A stretch of DNA of 64,000 nucleotides from Schaedlerella arabinosiphila (GCF_003885045.1 NZ_RHJS01000002.1:5635302-5699301), one strand, 5' to 3'. Positions 33,192 through 43,172 are shown, numbered from the stretch's first letter. Translations and numbers: made by a program. The notes: generated by a model from the sequence alone, not told the origin.

Positions 33192-34655
33192 GTGAAGAGA
33201 GAAAAATTTGGTTCCAGGCTGGGTTTTATTCTGGTATCTGCCGGATGTGCAATCGGCATTGGAAATGTATGGAAGTTCCCGTACATGTGCGGGGAATTTG
33301 GGGGCGCGGCGTTTATTGTGATCTACCTGATATTTCTTTTGGTATTGGGAATCCCTGTGCTCACCTGTGAATTTGCCATCGGGCGTGGCAGCGGCCGCAG
33401 TGTTGCGGCGGGCTTCGAACGGCTGGAGCCCCAGGGGACAGGCTGGCATATCACAAAATGGGTCGGCATTGTCGGAAGCTATCTGCTGATGATGTTCTAC
33501 ACCACGGTAGGCGGCTGGATGATGTACTACTGCTTCCGCAGCTTTTCAGGAGAATTTGCGGGGGCATCTACAGAAGAGGTGACGGCGGGATTCTCGGACA
33601 TGCTGGGCAATGCCCCGATGATGGCGTTCTGGACGACGCTGATCTGCATCATCGGCTTCGCGGTCTGCCAGTTCGGAATCCAGAAAGGGATCGAGCGGGT
33701 TTCCAAGTTCATGATGAGCGCGCTTCTGATTATCATGGTGGTGCTGGCGGTTCATTCCATTTTCCTGGAAGGGGCCGGGGAAGGAATCCGTTTCTACCTG
33801 GTGCCCGATTTTGCCCGGATGAAAGAGATGGGCATCGGAAATGTGATCTTCGGGGCCATGAGCCAGGCGTTTTTCACGCTCTCCATCGGCATCGGCGCCA
33901 TGATGATCTTCGGCAGCTATATCGGAAAAGAGAGAAGCCTGATGGGAGAAGCCATCAGCATCACGGCGCTGGATACCTTTGTGGCGCTGATGGCCGGATT
34001 TATCATCATTCCCTCCTGCTTCGCCTTCGGCATTGAACCGGGAGCAGGGCCGAGCCTGATTTTTATTACCATTCCGAATATATTTGCCCAGATGCCGGGA
34101 GGACAGGTGTGGAGCGCGCTGTTTTTCCTGTTCCTGACATTCGCGGCATTTACCACCATTGTAGCCGTATTTGAAAATATCATTTCCTTTGATATAGATA
34201 TCTTCGGCTGGTCCAGAAATAAAAGCGTGCTGGTGAGCGCAGTCCTGATCATCGTCCTGAGTATGCCCTGCGTGCTGGGCTTCAATGTGCTGGCCGGCTT
34301 TGAGCCGCTGGGGGCGGGGACAAACGTTCTGGATCTGGAGGATTTCATTGTGTCAAATAACCTCCTTCCGCTGGGAAGCCTGGGGTATGTGCTCTTCTGC
34401 ACCAGAAAAAACGGCTGGGGCTGGGCTCATTTCCTGGAAGAAGCCAACCACGGCAAAGGTATCCGATTCCCGGAATGGCTGGAGGGCTACATGTCCTACG
34501 TCCTGCCCCTGGTCATCACCGTGATCTATCTGAAAGGATACTATGACAAATTTGCGGGACAGGGGGCCGCGGCTCTGACCGGATGGATGATTGCCGCCGT
34601 ACTTTTCCTGGCATTTATCATAGCGTGCGCGGTCGTGCGTAGGCAGGAATCGTGA
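33192..34655 (+). CDS. Neurotransmitter:sodium symporter (NSS/SNF family)
   Basis: A 487-residue membrane protein of the LeuT family. The N-terminus has RLGFILVSAGCAIGIGNVWKFPY, the unwound TM1 region that binds Na+ and substrate, and GIPVLTCEFAIGRGS follows. Eleven to twelve helices are predicted, with ends in a basic tail. It imports an amino acid or amine with sodium. GAGGAGGAAATC precedes the GTG start. It stands alone, with its own promoter and a folded leader, so expression may respond to the transported metabolite. Confidence 0.92.
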   Translation: MKREKFGSRLGFILVSAGCAIGIGNVWKFPYMCGEFGGAAFIVIYLIFLLVLGIPVLTCEFAIGRGSGRSVAAGFERLEPQGTGWHITKWVGIVGSYLLMMFYTTVGGWMMYYCFRSFSGEFAGASTEEVTAGFSDMLGNAPMMAFWTTLICIIGFAVCQFGIQKGIERVSKFMMSALLIIMVVLAVHSIFLEGAGEGIRFYLVPDFARMKEMGIGNVIFGAMSQAFFTLSIGIGAMMIFGSYIGKERSLMGEAISITALDTFVALMAGFIIIPSCFAFGIEPGAGPSLIFITIPNIFAQMPGGQVWSALFFLFLTFAAFTTIVAVFENIISFDIDIFGWSRNKSVLVSAVLIIVLSMPCVLGFNVLAGFEPLGAGTNVLDLEDFIVSNNLLPLGSLGYVLFCTRKNGWGWAHFLEEANHGKGIRFPEWLEGYMSYVLPLVITVIYLKGYYDKFAGQGAAALTGWMIAAVLFLAFIIACAVVRRQES

Positions 34656-34745
34656 CATGCAATCAATGCGTCGCGGCCATTCACAGCAGTTAAGCCCATT
34701 CATCACACAAAAAACAGGAATCTATTGGAATCGGATATTTATTGC

Positions 34746-34775
34746 TTGCTAGTTCAGCCTGTCACAGTGTATAAT
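34746..34775 (+). promoter_or_regulatory. Promoter of the FapA-like gene
   Basis: TTGCTA at 34746-34751 and TATAAT at 34770-34775, 18-bp spacer. The -10 box overlaps the left arm of the inverted repeat at 34762. Confidence 0.65.
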
Positions 34776-34800
34776 AAAATTACAGAACTATACACTGTGA
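34762..34800. promoter_or_regulatory. 12-bp inverted repeat overlapping the -10 box
   Basis: TCACAGTGTATA at 34762 is the exact reverse complement of 34789-34800, 15-nt spacer. It covers the -10 box and the transcription start, so it could be an operator or the base of a leader hairpin. Confidence 0.6.
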
Positions 34801-34825
34801 ACTCCATGTAAAGGAGGTGAAATGC

Positions 34826-36697
34826 ATGGGTTTCAAAAATCAAAAAATCTGGTCTCGTTTTTTCGGATCGAAATCAGAGCAAGTCAGAGACAAACAGGTT
34901 CCGGAGCATTTGTTGCAGGAGAGTACTGAAAAGAAGGAGGAGCAAGCCGCCGCAGCGCCGCCGCCACCACCTGCCGCCGAAGTGGAGCTGGAGTTACCTC
35001 GGGAGCATGCATTGCATACGTTGTGTGGAATGCGGGTTCAGCGGGCAAAAGGTTTGTCAAGTCCCAGACTGCGGCTGGAAGGCCGTGAAGATTTTTCCCA
35101 GTCTGAACTGAGGAAGGAGCTGGGACGCCTGCAGAGGGTGCTTACACTGGCTGCCAATGCCCGTCTCAAAGAGATAAGGGCCTGGGAAGCCAAGGTACAG
35201 GAGAAGGCGGACGCTCAGAAGGCTTTATCAATAGAGCAGGGCACGCAGTCCGCAGCAAAAAAAGACACACCGCCAGGTCAGGACGCGCAGTCCCAGGCAG
35301 CAAAGAACGTATCAGCAGAACAGGGTACACAGCCGGAAGAACAGGCGCCGCCGCCGATCGTGATGGATGCGCTGCCGATTATCCACATTTCGGCCGACAA
35401 GCTTTCCGCCTGGCTGATGGTATTTCCGCCGGTGGGAGAAGGAAAAGAACTGGACCGGGAGATGCTGGACAAAGCGCTTGAGGTCAGCAAAGTTACATTC
35501 GGAGTGGACGAAGGGCTGCTCGGACGTCTGCCGGGGGAACAGAACCCTTATTTTTCCCTGTTTACACTGGCAAAGGGAATACCGGCGCACAACGGAAAAG
35601 ACGGCCAGATCATCGAGCGCTTCGAGAAGGTCGTGGAACGGAAGTTTGAAGTGGATGAGCATGACCGGGTGGACTATGCGTCGCTCCATTTCTTCCAGAG
35701 CGTAGAAGCAGGGGACGTGATCTGCGAAGCGATCCTGCCGACAAAGGGCGAACCGGGCCGGACAGTGCTCGGCCAGGAGCTTCCGGCCAAGGACGGCAAG
35801 GAAGCGCCGCTTACCAAAGGACAGAATACGGAGATCAGCGAGGACGGGACCAAGCTGCTGGCAACCCAGGCCGGACACGTGGAATACGTGGGCAGGAGTT
35901 TTCAGGTCAGGGCCGTGCTGGAGATCGCCGAGAACGTAGATTATTCTACAGGCAATATCAACTATATGGGAGACGTGCATATCCACGGCAGAGTGTGCAG
36001 CGGTTTCAGCGTACAGGCGGCGGGGAATATCACGGTAGACGGAGTCGTAGAGTCAGCCACTGTTGAGGCAGGAGGAGACCTGATCGTAGCCAAGGGGATT
36101 GTAGGCAATACCGATTCGGTCGTCAGGGCAGACGGCAATGTCTTTGCAAAATATCTGGAAAACAGCATCGTCCATGCGCGGGCGAACCTGCAGGCCGACT
36201 GTATCGTCAACAGCGAAGTATACAGCGACGGGGAGATTGAAGTCCGGTCCGGCAGGGGCATCATCGTAGGCGGACGGATTCGGGCGGGAAAGAAAGTCAG
36301 CGCCAAAGTCATCGGATCAAAATCCGAAAGCCAGACCCGCATCTATTTAGGCGGCGAGCCCTGTATGGAATACGAGCGGCAGGAGCTGGCAGCGGTGATC
36401 GAGGAAGCCGAAGACGAGCTGGAAAAGCTGGAAAAACGTCCCAACAGCCCGGATAAGCTGGAGCGTATGAAGCGGCTTCAGTTTGACCTTTCCGTCAACC
36501 GGATCAAGCTGGAACAGATGGACGAAGAGCTGGCAAAGAAGCAGGAGGAGATCGAAAACCTGGGCGGATGCAAGCTGGTTGCGGACATTGCATATCCGGG
36601 GCTGGTGCTGACCATCTGCGATATCAAGGCCCGCTTGAAGCAGGTTACATCCATGTGCAACGCAAGGCTGTCTAACGGAGAGATCAGATTCTCATAA
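34826..36697 (+). CDS. FapA/DUF342-family protein
   Basis: The ATG at 34826 has AAGGAGGTGA 5 bp upstream. The 623-residue protein begins with a basic patch, then a low-complexity region with a proline run (PPPPP) and repeats of EQGTQ near residues 135-185. Residues 230-330 form the FapA N-domain, 340-500 the right-handed beta-helix (YMGDVHIHGRV, AAGNITVDGVVESATVEAGG, GGRIRAGKKV), and 505-590 a coiled coil. In B. subtilis FapA affects flagella and surface assembly, but no flagellar gene is near. It may act in cell-envelope organisation. Confidence 0.9.
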   Translation: MGFKNQKIWSRFFGSKSEQVRDKQVPEHLLQESTEKKEEQAAAAPPPPPAAEVELELPREHALHTLCGMRVQRAKGLSSPRLRLEGREDFSQSELRKELGRLQRVLTLAANARLKEIRAWEAKVQEKADAQKALSIEQGTQSAAKKDTPPGQDAQSQAAKNVSAEQGTQPEEQAPPPIVMDALPIIHISADKLSAWLMVFPPVGEGKELDREMLDKALEVSKVTFGVDEGLLGRLPGEQNPYFSLFTLAKGIPAHNGKDGQIIERFEKVVERKFEVDEHDRVDYASLHFFQSVEAGDVICEAILPTKGEPGRTVLGQELPAKDGKEAPLTKGQNTEISEDGTKLLATQAGHVEYVGRSFQVRAVLEIAENVDYSTGNINYMGDVHIHGRVCSGFSVQAAGNITVDGVVESATVEAGGDLIVAKGIVGNTDSVVRADGNVFAKYLENSIVHARANLQADCIVNSEVYSDGEIEVRSGRGIIVGGRIRAGKKVSAKVIGSKSESQTRIYLGGEPCMEYERQELAAVIEEAEDELEKLEKRPNSPDKLERMKRLQFDLSVNRIKLEQMDEELAKKQEEIENLGGCKLVADIAYPGLVLTICDIKARLKQVTSMCNARLSNGEIRFS

Positions 36698-36811
36698 ATA
36701 CTGTAATACCCAGGGGGAGGGGCGAAGCAGGAGGAAAGTTCACAAAAAAAGTACCACGGAGAATGGGGGTTCTCCATGATACCATCCACAATACGTTCGT
36801 TTTATCCCATG

Positions 36812-37576
36812 TTATTCTAAAGAAAATAGACTTTTCGCGGCAGGGTCATTGATTTCCGCGCGGCGTATGAACAGGTAGGAGCAGACGTTCAGCAACCCGG
36901 CATACAAAAGCAGCAGGAAAAGCGGGTATACCAGCCGTATCGTGCCGTCGGCCATGAAGCCGAAGCTTTTTGCCGCAAGCGCAGCAAACCGGTGCTTGAA
37001 AGAGTCCCACGGTCCTGTTCCGAAGAGGACGGAGGCTCCCAGAATCAGGAGGACCCCGGCGGCAGCCCCGATAAATATGGAGACTTTTTTGGGCATCCGG
37101 TTTAAGGCCAGGGCGAAGAAGAAACACAGGCTGCTGAACAGCAGGTAGACCAGAAACAGCCAGAGCCAGCCAAGTACCGCCGGGTGCCCGTATCCGTACA
37201 GGCTGCCGAATATGGTCTGATAATTGCAATAGCCGGACAGAAGTACCCGCAGTGCGGTTCCCAAAAGCGTATCCACAAGGGACATCAGGCCGGATATAAA
37301 GACAAACTGGGCCATGGTGCCGAGGAAAATATACGTCCTTGTAAAGCCGTTTTGCATCAGCATCCGGAAATCTTCTTTCATCTGCAGGATACCGACGATG
37401 CTGACAAAGATGATGGAATTAAGCTCCAGGCAGTTTATGCTTCCGACCTTAGAGGCCAGAAGAAAAATGATGCCGGATATAGCCGGGATGATACAGGCCA
37501 GCGCCAGGTAAAATACCCAGATGTATTGGAAGGAAGTTTCACATTCGTATCGGATCACTGTAAGTAGTTTTTTCAT
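36812..37576 (-). CDS. ABC-2-type membrane permease
   Basis: A 254-residue integral membrane protein with six predicted helices and no enzyme motif. It follows the ATPase and the GntR regulator on the minus strand, 3 bp after the ATPase stop, as in YtrA-type antibiotic-response operons. It probably exports a peptide or lipid-II-targeting compound or senses envelope stress. With the upstream ATPase frameshifted, the transporter may be inactive. Confidence 0.82.
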   Translation of the reverse strand: MKKLLTVIRYECETSFQYIWVFYLALACIIPAISGIIFLLASKVGSINCLELNSIIFVSIVGILQMKEDFRMLMQNGFTRTYIFLGTMAQFVFISGLMSLVDTLLGTALRVLLSGYCNYQTIFGSLYGYGHPAVLGWLWLFLVYLLFSSLCFFFALALNRMPKKVSIFIGAAAGVLLILGASVLFGTGPWDSFKHRFAALAAKSFGFMADGTIRLVYPLFLLLLYAGLLNVCSYLFIRRAEINDPAAKSLFSLE

Positions 37577-37578
37577 AG

Positions 37579-38444
37579 TTACAAGCCACCTTTCTCAGTC
37601 AGTTTTACGAATAATTTCTGTAAATTCATATTGGAGATCTGCAGCGGACTGCCATGGGGCAGTTCTTCTTTTTTGCCCAGGATATAAGCCAGCTTCATGG
37701 CGCCTAACTCATCCCTGCCGATCACATGCCGGCCCCTGCAGTAGTCCTCCAGCGCGTCCTCGGGCCCGCAGACGCAGTACCCCCTCTCCAGCAGGCTTTC
37801 CACCGGCTCCTGGAGAAGGAATTTTCCGCGGTCAATGAGAACCACTTCCTCGATGATATTGGCTACCTCTTCGATCAGGTGGGTTGCCAGGATGATCGTC
37901 CTCTGGCGTTTTTCATAGTCCCTCAGCAGGAAATGGTAGAACAGCTCCCGGTGGTTCGCGTCCAGGCCCAGCACCGGCTCGTCGAAAATCACATAGGGAA
38001 CGTCCAGCGCCAGCGCAATGGCCAGCTTCAATATAGACTGCTGTCCTTTAGACAGGGCCGGAAACCGTTTCCGCGTATCCAGGGAAAACGTTCCGCGATC
38101 TCAAAGGCCAGATCCTTCTGGAAATGGTCATAAAACCGGTCGGTCCATTTGAAAATATCCCGCACCTTCAGGCTGCTGTCGTACAAATCCTGAGCAGACA
38201 TGCAGAAGAGCTTCTCATGCACCGCCATATTTTCCTTTGCGGGCAGCCCGTCGATCAGGATCTCCCCCTCATCCGCAAAGCTCCGGTTTGCGATGAGGTT
38301 GATCAGGGTGGACTTGCCGGCGCCGTTTCGCCCCAACAGCCCGTAGATCTTGCCGTGCTCGAATGAAAAAGAGACATTCTCAAGCGCGGTTACACGGCCG
38401 TAGCGCTTCATAACATTATTGATCTGGATTGCATTCATCTTCAT
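37579..38444 (-). pseudogene. YtrB-like ABC ATPase with a single-base frameshift
   Basis: The first part (38444-38028) has Walker A GRNGAGKST and runs to AFEIAERF; the second (38031-37579) has KLAIALALDVPYVIFDEPVLGLDA with Walker B. At 38085-38088 (AAAA on plus, TTTT on the coding strand) the frame shifts: the -1 frame reads SLDTRKRFPALSKGQQSILK, which restores the missing signature region. One T has apparently been lost. It may be a real mutation, a phase-variable tract, -1 slippage or a sequencing error. Confidence 0.85.
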
Positions 38445-38811
38445 AACCCCTTTCTATCAATCTCATAAGCTCCTCCTTTGACATCTCAAGCTTCACCGCT
38501 TCGCGGACCATGGAGGCGACGTACTGGCTGAAAAACTGGCCCTGCCGCTTCCTGCGTATCCGCTCCACCGCCCCTTCCCTCACATACATTCCAAGTCCCC
38601 TCCTTTTATAAATGACCTCCTCATCCACCAGCAGGTTCATGCCCTTAAGGACCGTATGGGGATTGATGTTCAGAAGAACGGAGATCTCATTTGTGGAGGG
38701 GATCTTTGTTTCCTCCGGGAACGTCCCGGTAAAGATCGAGTCCTCCAATTGTTCTGCGATCTGGATAAAGATGGGCTTATCCAGGTCCGGATTGACATAC
38801 AATGATATCAC
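38416..38811 (-). CDS. GntR-family regulator, YtrA type
   Basis: A 131-residue short GntR protein. The winged helix has IFIQIAEQLEDSIFTGTF, KIPSTNEISVLLNINPHTV and YKRRGLGMYV. It lacks the long effector domain of other GntR groups, as typical of YtrA. Its 3' end overlaps the ATPase start by 29 bp. It probably represses its own operon in the absence of envelope stress. Confidence 0.88.
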   Translation of the reverse strand: MISLYVNPDLDKPIFIQIAEQLEDSIFTGTFPEETKIPSTNEISVLLNINPHTVLKGMNLLVDEEVIYKRRGLGMYVREGAVERIRRKRQGQFFSQYVASMVREAVKLEMSKEELMRLIERGYEDECNPDQ

Positions 38812-38846
38812 CTCACTTATCTAGTTAGTTAGTTGAGTAACAAACT

Positions 38847-38874
38847 ATATTACGTGTTCAGTATAGAACTTCAA
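38847..38874 (-). promoter_or_regulatory. Promoter of the YtrA-like operon
   Basis: On the minus strand TTGAAG (38874-38869) and TAATAT (38852-38847) are 16 bp apart. Downstream lies a triple TAGT repeat (38821-38834) and an AGTTTGTTACTCAACT stretch that may be the GntR operator. Confidence 0.5.
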
Positions 38875-39077
38875 AATGGTTTTGTCAATTCTTTTTTTGA
38901 TAAAATATATCTTCGGGCAGGAACAATAAAATTTTTGGGATACTGGCGGACGAAGAGGTTGATTTTATCCGTGGAAACAGATATACTGTAAAGCGTGAAT
39001 GAAATTGCCGAAGAGACGCGGACGGGCGATCCGGCTGCCGCGCAGACAGGCGACAGTAAATAAAGGAGTATTTTGAG

Positions 39078-40469
39078 ATGGAATTAGTGACAATTCGGGA
39101 GTTATTTAAGAACAGGGACGGCTATCTGGACAAGCAGGTGACAGTCGGAGGATGGATTCGCAGTATCCGGGATTCCAAGACATTTGGCTTTATCGTAGTA
39201 AATGACGGTTCTTATTTCGAGCCGCTGCAGATCGTGTATCATGATAAAATGGACAACTTCCAGGAGATTTCAAAGCAGAACGTAGGCGCGGCGATCATCG
39301 TGACCGGTACCCTGGTGGCCACGCCCCAGGCGAAGCAGCCCTTCGAGATCCAGGCGGAAGAGGTGACGGTGGAAGGCGCCTCCGCGCCGGATTACCCCCT
39401 GCAGAAGAAGCGTCACAGCTTCGAATATCTCAGGACGATCTCCCATCTGCGGCCCAGGACCAATACATTCCAGGCCGTATTCCGGGTGCGGTCGCTGGCG
39501 GCCTATGCCCTCCACAGATTTTTCCAGGAGCGGGGCTTCGTCTACGTGCATACCCCGCTGATCACAGGCAGCGACTGCGAGGGCGCGGGCGAGATGTTTA
39601 GGGTGACTACGCTGGACATGGAGGATCTCCCGAAAAATCCGGACGGAAGCGTAGATTACGCGCAGGACTTCTTCGGAAAAGAGACCAGCCTGACGGTCAG
39701 CGGCCAGCTCAACGGCGAGACCTATGCCCAGGCGTTTCGGAGCATATATACGTTCGGTCCCACCTTCCGGGCGGAAAATTCCAACACCACCCGGCACGCG
39801 GCGGAGTTCTGGATGATCGAGCCGGAGATCGCCTTTGCGGATCTGGAGGACAATATGGAGCTGGCGGAGGCCATGCTGAAATACGTCATTTCCTATGTCA
39901 TGGAGCAGGCGCCGGAGGAGATGAATTTCTTCAATTCCTTTGTGGACAAGGGGCTGCTGGAGCGGCTGAAAAACGTGGTAGAGTCGGATTTCGCGAAGGT
40001 GACGTATACGGAAGCCATCGACATTTTAAGTAAAAACAACGATCAGTTTGAGTATAAAGTATCCTGGGGATGCGACCTGCAGACCGAGCATGAGCGGTAC
40101 CTCACCGAGCAGGTATTCAAGCGTCCGGTCTTTGTGACGGATTACCCCAAGGAGATCAAGGCGTTCTATATGAAGCAGAACGACGACGGCAAGACCGTTG
40201 CGGCAGTGGACTGTCTGGTGCCCGGAATCGGGGAGATCATCGGCGGAAGCCAGAGGGAGGACGACTACGACAAGCTGCGCGCAAGGATGAAGGAACTGAA
40301 TTTAAAAGAAGAAGACTACGGGTTCTATCTGGATCTGAGGAAATACGGCTCCACCCGCCACGCGGGCTTCGGGCTTGGCTTTGAGCGCTGCGTGATGTAT
40401 CTCACCGGCATGGCCAACATCCGTGACGTGGTGCCGTTCCCGAGGACCGTGAAGAACTGCGAATTATAA
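39078..40469 (+). CDS. asnS: Asparaginyl-tRNA synthetase
   Basis: A 463-residue class IIb aminoacyl-tRNA synthetase that charges tRNA-Asn. The N-terminal OB fold has [14 protein letters not shown]; motif 2 is [21 protein letters not shown] and motif 3 is [13 protein letters not shown]. The length fits bacterial AsnRS. AAGGAGT precedes the ATG at 39078. It stands first in a housekeeping group. Confidence 0.96.
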   Translation: MELVTIRELFKNRDGYLDKQVTVGGWIRSIRDSKTFGFIVVNDGSYFEPLQIVYHDKMDNFQEISKQNVGAAIIVTGTLVATPQAKQPFEIQAEEVTVEGASAPDYPLQKKRHSFEYLRTISHLRPRTNTFQAVFRVRSLAAYALHRFFQERGFVYVHTPLITGSDCEGAGEMFRVTTLDMEDLPKNPDGSVDYAQDFFGKETSLTVSGQLNGETYAQAFRSIYTFGPTFRAENSNTTRHAAEFWMIEPEIAFADLEDNMELAEAMLKYVISYVMEQAPEEMNFFNSFVDKGLLERLKNVVESDFAKVTYTEAIDILSKNNDQFEYKVSWGCDLQTEHERYLTEQVFKRPVFVTDYPKEIKAFYMKQNDDGKTVAAVDCLVPGIGEIIGGSQREDDYDKLRARMKELNLKEEDYGFYLDLRKYGSTRHAGFGLGFERCVMYLTGMANIRDVVPFPRTVKNCEL

Positions 40470-40563
40470 GCTAGAGGCCTCGCCTTGGCCAAGGAGCGGC
40501 CCGCAGCAGGTATAAAACGCGGAAACAGGCAAATCGGCAGTTATTTCAAAAGGATGTGTTGGT

Positions 40564-41898
40564 GTGAAGATTGTATTGCCAAATAAAGTACTGATGATTA
40601 TTCTGAATCTCCAGATGCATGGGTATGACGCCTATGCGGTGGGCGGCTGTGTCCGGGATTCGATCCTGGCGAAGAAGCCCCAGGACTGGGATATCACCAC
40701 TTCGGCAAAGCCGGCGGATATCAAGCGGATGTTCCGCAGGACAGTGGACACCGGGATTGAACATGGAACCGTGACCGTGCTTTTGGGAAGGGAGAGTTTT
40801 GAAGTAACCACATACCGGATCGACGGAGTCTACGAGGACAACCGCCACCCAAAGGAAGTCCGGTTTACCAACAATCTGGAAGAAGACTTAAAACGACGGG
40901 ATTTTACCATCAACGCCATGGCATACAATGACGATGTGCGCCTGGTGGATGCGTTCGGCGGGATGAAGGATCTGAATTACCACCTGATCCGGTGCGTCGG
41001 AAATCCAAAGGAACGGTTTTCCGAGGATGCCCTGCGGATTCTCAGGGCCGTCCGTTTTTCGGCCCAGCTTGGCTTCTCCATCGAGAAGTCTACGGAGGCG
41101 GCCATCAAAGAGCTGGCGCCTTCCCTGCGGCATGTCAGCGCGGAGCGTATCCGGACGGAGCTTTTGAAGATCCTGGTTTCCAACCATCCGGAGCAGCTTC
41201 GGGAGGCGTACCGCCTGGGGATCACGAAGGTGATCCTGCCGGAGTGGGACGACATGGAGGGAGTGGCGCAGAATACCCCGCACCACAAATATGATGTGGC
41301 GGAGCACACCATCCATGCCATCAAAAATGTAAAACGAGACAAGATCCTCCGGCTCACCATGCTGTTTCACGACATGGGAAAGCCGGCCATGAAGTCTACG
41401 GATGAAAACGGGCGGGATCATTTCAAAGGGCACGCGATTGTGAGTGAGGAGCTCACAAACGTGGTGATGCGCCGGCTCAAATTTGACAACGAGACCATCA
41501 AAAAAGTGACCCGGCTGGTGTGCTACCACGATTACCGTGTGGAAGCCACGCCCCAGAACGTGCGCCGGGCCATGAACCGGATCGGCGTGGAGCTGTTCCC
41601 CTACTATCTGGCGGTCCGCCTGGCGGATGTGAAGGCCCAGAGCGTCTACCAGAAGCGTGAGAAGGTGGAAAATATCATCAAGATGCGGGAACTGTATCAG
41701 GAAGCACTGGTACAGGAGAACTGCGTGACATTGCACGACCTGGCCGTGACTGGGAAGGATCTGATGGAGATCGGCATGGAGCCCGGACAGAAGCTTGGCA
41801 GCATGCTCCAGGAATTGCTGGAATGGGTCATCGACGACCCGGACTGCAACAAAAAAGAAATTTTGTGTGAATACGTAAAAGAAAAGCTTGGACTTTAG
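40564..41898 (+). CDS. cca: CCA-adding tRNA nucleotidyltransferase
   Basis: A 444-residue class II enzyme that adds or repairs CCA at tRNA 3' ends. The head domain has AVGGCVRDSIL and QDWDITTSA (metal Asp pair), the neck has RRDFTINAMAY and EDALRILRAVRF. An HD domain (LTMLFHDMGKPAMK) follows, seen in many Firmicutes versions with phosphohydrolase activity. It starts at GTG 40564 with AAAGGATG upstream. Confidence 0.93.
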   Translation: MKIVLPNKVLMIILNLQMHGYDAYAVGGCVRDSILAKKPQDWDITTSAKPADIKRMFRRTVDTGIEHGTVTVLLGRESFEVTTYRIDGVYEDNRHPKEVRFTNNLEEDLKRRDFTINAMAYNDDVRLVDAFGGMKDLNYHLIRCVGNPKERFSEDALRILRAVRFSAQLGFSIEKSTEAAIKELAPSLRHVSAERIRTELLKILVSNHPEQLREAYRLGITKVILPEWDDMEGVAQNTPHHKYDVAEHTIHAIKNVKRDKILRLTMLFHDMGKPAMKSTDENGRDHFKGHAIVSEELTNVVMRRLKFDNETIKKVTRLVCYHDYRVEATPQNVRRAMNRIGVELFPYYLAVRLADVKAQSVYQKREKVENIIKMRELYQEALVQENCVTLHDLAVTGKDLMEIGMEPGQKLGSMLQELLEWVIDDPDCNKKEILCEYVKEKLGL

Positions 41899-41961
41899 CA
41901 TACCCGGGCTCTTTCTCTCATAGATATAGAAAAGCTGGTGATCAGCGAATCATTCAGGTAA

Positions 41962-42050
41962 CTGTTCAGTACAATGGCTGCGGAAGCAGGCCACGCTGCC
42001 TTCGGCAATCTGCGCGGGCCTGCAGCCGGATACGCGGGGGTACTGAACAG
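41962..42050. repeat. Structured inverted-repeat element ahead of the CotS-like gene
   Basis: CTGTTCAGTAC at 41962 is the exact reverse complement of 42040-42050. Inside, GGCTGC (41976) pairs with GCAGCC (42022). The 89-bp element folds as one long imperfect hairpin and shares ACTGTTCA ends with the repeat at 28160. Confidence 0.6.
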
Positions 42051-42079
42051 GTACAAACATCGAATATGAGGGGGCAGCC

Positions 42080-43156
42080 ATGAGAGAGTACGAGCTGGAA
42101 GTCTTGGAGCAATATGACGTCGAAGTGATGAGCACCCGCAAGATCAGGGGTGCATTTTTTTGCGAGACAAAAGAAGGAACAATGGTGTTGAAGGAGGCGG
42201 CAGTATCTGACCGGCGTGCCCTTTTACTGTATACATTGCTGCGCCATCTGGAGTCGGCGGGGTACCCGGATGTGGATACTCCGGTTCGGAACAGGGAGAA
42301 GGAGCTGGTCAGCGTTTCCCGCGGCCAGGCCCGGTATATGCTGAAAAAATGGTACGCAGGGCGGGAGTGCGACGTGCGCCGGGAAACGGATGTGCTGGAA
42401 GCGGTGAGAAACCTGGGGCGCCTTCATCAGAAAATGTGCTGGCGGGATATTTCCGGACATTCTGCAGGCGACAGCTTCCGGATACAGGACGCCGCCGTAG
42501 ATCCGGACTTTGACCCGGAGCTGTGCCCTCCCGCGGGAAGGCATCTGAAGGAGGAATTTCTCTGCCATAACCGGGAGCTGAAAAAAGTGCGCAACTACAT
42601 TCGGAACAAGGTAAACAAAGGGGAATTTGAATATCTGTTCCTGAAATATTTTGAGAACATGTATCAGCTTGCGTCGAAGGTGACGAAACGGCTGGAGGAC
42701 TCGGAGTACGAGGGCATCTACCGGAAGAGCCTGGAAGAGGGTCTGATGGTGCACGGGGATTATAATTACCACAACATCCTGATGCTGCCGGGACAGGAGC
42801 GGATCGGCGTGCCTGCCATGGCCACCACCAATTTCGACCATTTCCACCGGGATGTGCAGGTTCTGGATCTGTATTATTTCCTGCGCAAGGTCATGGAAAA
42901 GCATAAATGGAAGGAATCGCTGGGCCGCGCCATGCTGGAGGCGTACGCGGAGGTCAGGCCGATGTCGCCGGGAGAACTGGAGGTCATCGCGCTTAAAGCC
43001 GCCTATCCGGAGAAATTCTGGAAGACCGCCAACACCTACTACCATTCCAACAAAGCGTGGATTCCCGAAAAAAGCGTAGAAAAACTGCAGACCTCGGTTT
43101 TGCAGACAGAAGAAAAAATTCGGTTTTTGCAAAAGATATTCACTTTCTTTTTATAA
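42080..43156 (+). CDS. CotS-like spore-coat protein kinase homologue
   Basis: A 358-residue protein with the aminoglycoside-phosphotransferase fold of the CotS/YsxE family of spore coat proteins. HGDYNYHNIL is the Brenner-type catalytic loop (Asp and Asn present), and TNFDHFHRDVQVLDLYYFLRK takes the place of the DFG-like metal loop. The N-lobe reads FFCETKEGTMVLKEAA with the ATP-binding Lys. It would be made in the mother cell and attached to the coat; whether it is an active kinase is unknown. Confidence 0.82.
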   Translation: MREYELEVLEQYDVEVMSTRKIRGAFFCETKEGTMVLKEAAVSDRRALLLYTLLRHLESAGYPDVDTPVRNREKELVSVSRGQARYMLKKWYAGRECDVRRETDVLEAVRNLGRLHQKMCWRDISGHSAGDSFRIQDAAVDPDFDPELCPPAGRHLKEEFLCHNRELKKVRNYIRNKVNKGEFEYLFLKYFENMYQLASKVTKRLEDSEYEGIYRKSLEEGLMVHGDYNYHNILMLPGQERIGVPAMATTNFDHFHRDVQVLDLYYFLRKVMEKHKWKESLGRAMLEAYAEVRPMSPGELEVIALKAAYPEKFWKTANTYYHSNKAWIPEKSVEKLQTSVLQTEEKIRFLQKIFTFFL

Positions 43157-43166
43157 AAAGCTGATG

Positions 43167-43172
43167 TATAAT
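43167..43172 (+). promoter_or_regulatory. Putative -10 box of the phosphohexomutase gene
   Basis: TATAAT lies 61 bp before the start. The -35 region (TTTCTT, 17 bp upstream) is weak. Confidence 0.4.

Noticed and set aside
36758-36775. Small hairpin GGAGAA/TTCTCC after the FapA-like gene
   Set aside because: Six-bp stem without T-run; too weak to call a terminator.
40888-41901. Long minus-strand open frame opposite cca
   Set aside because: Shadow of the cca coding strand; no motif, no ribosome site.
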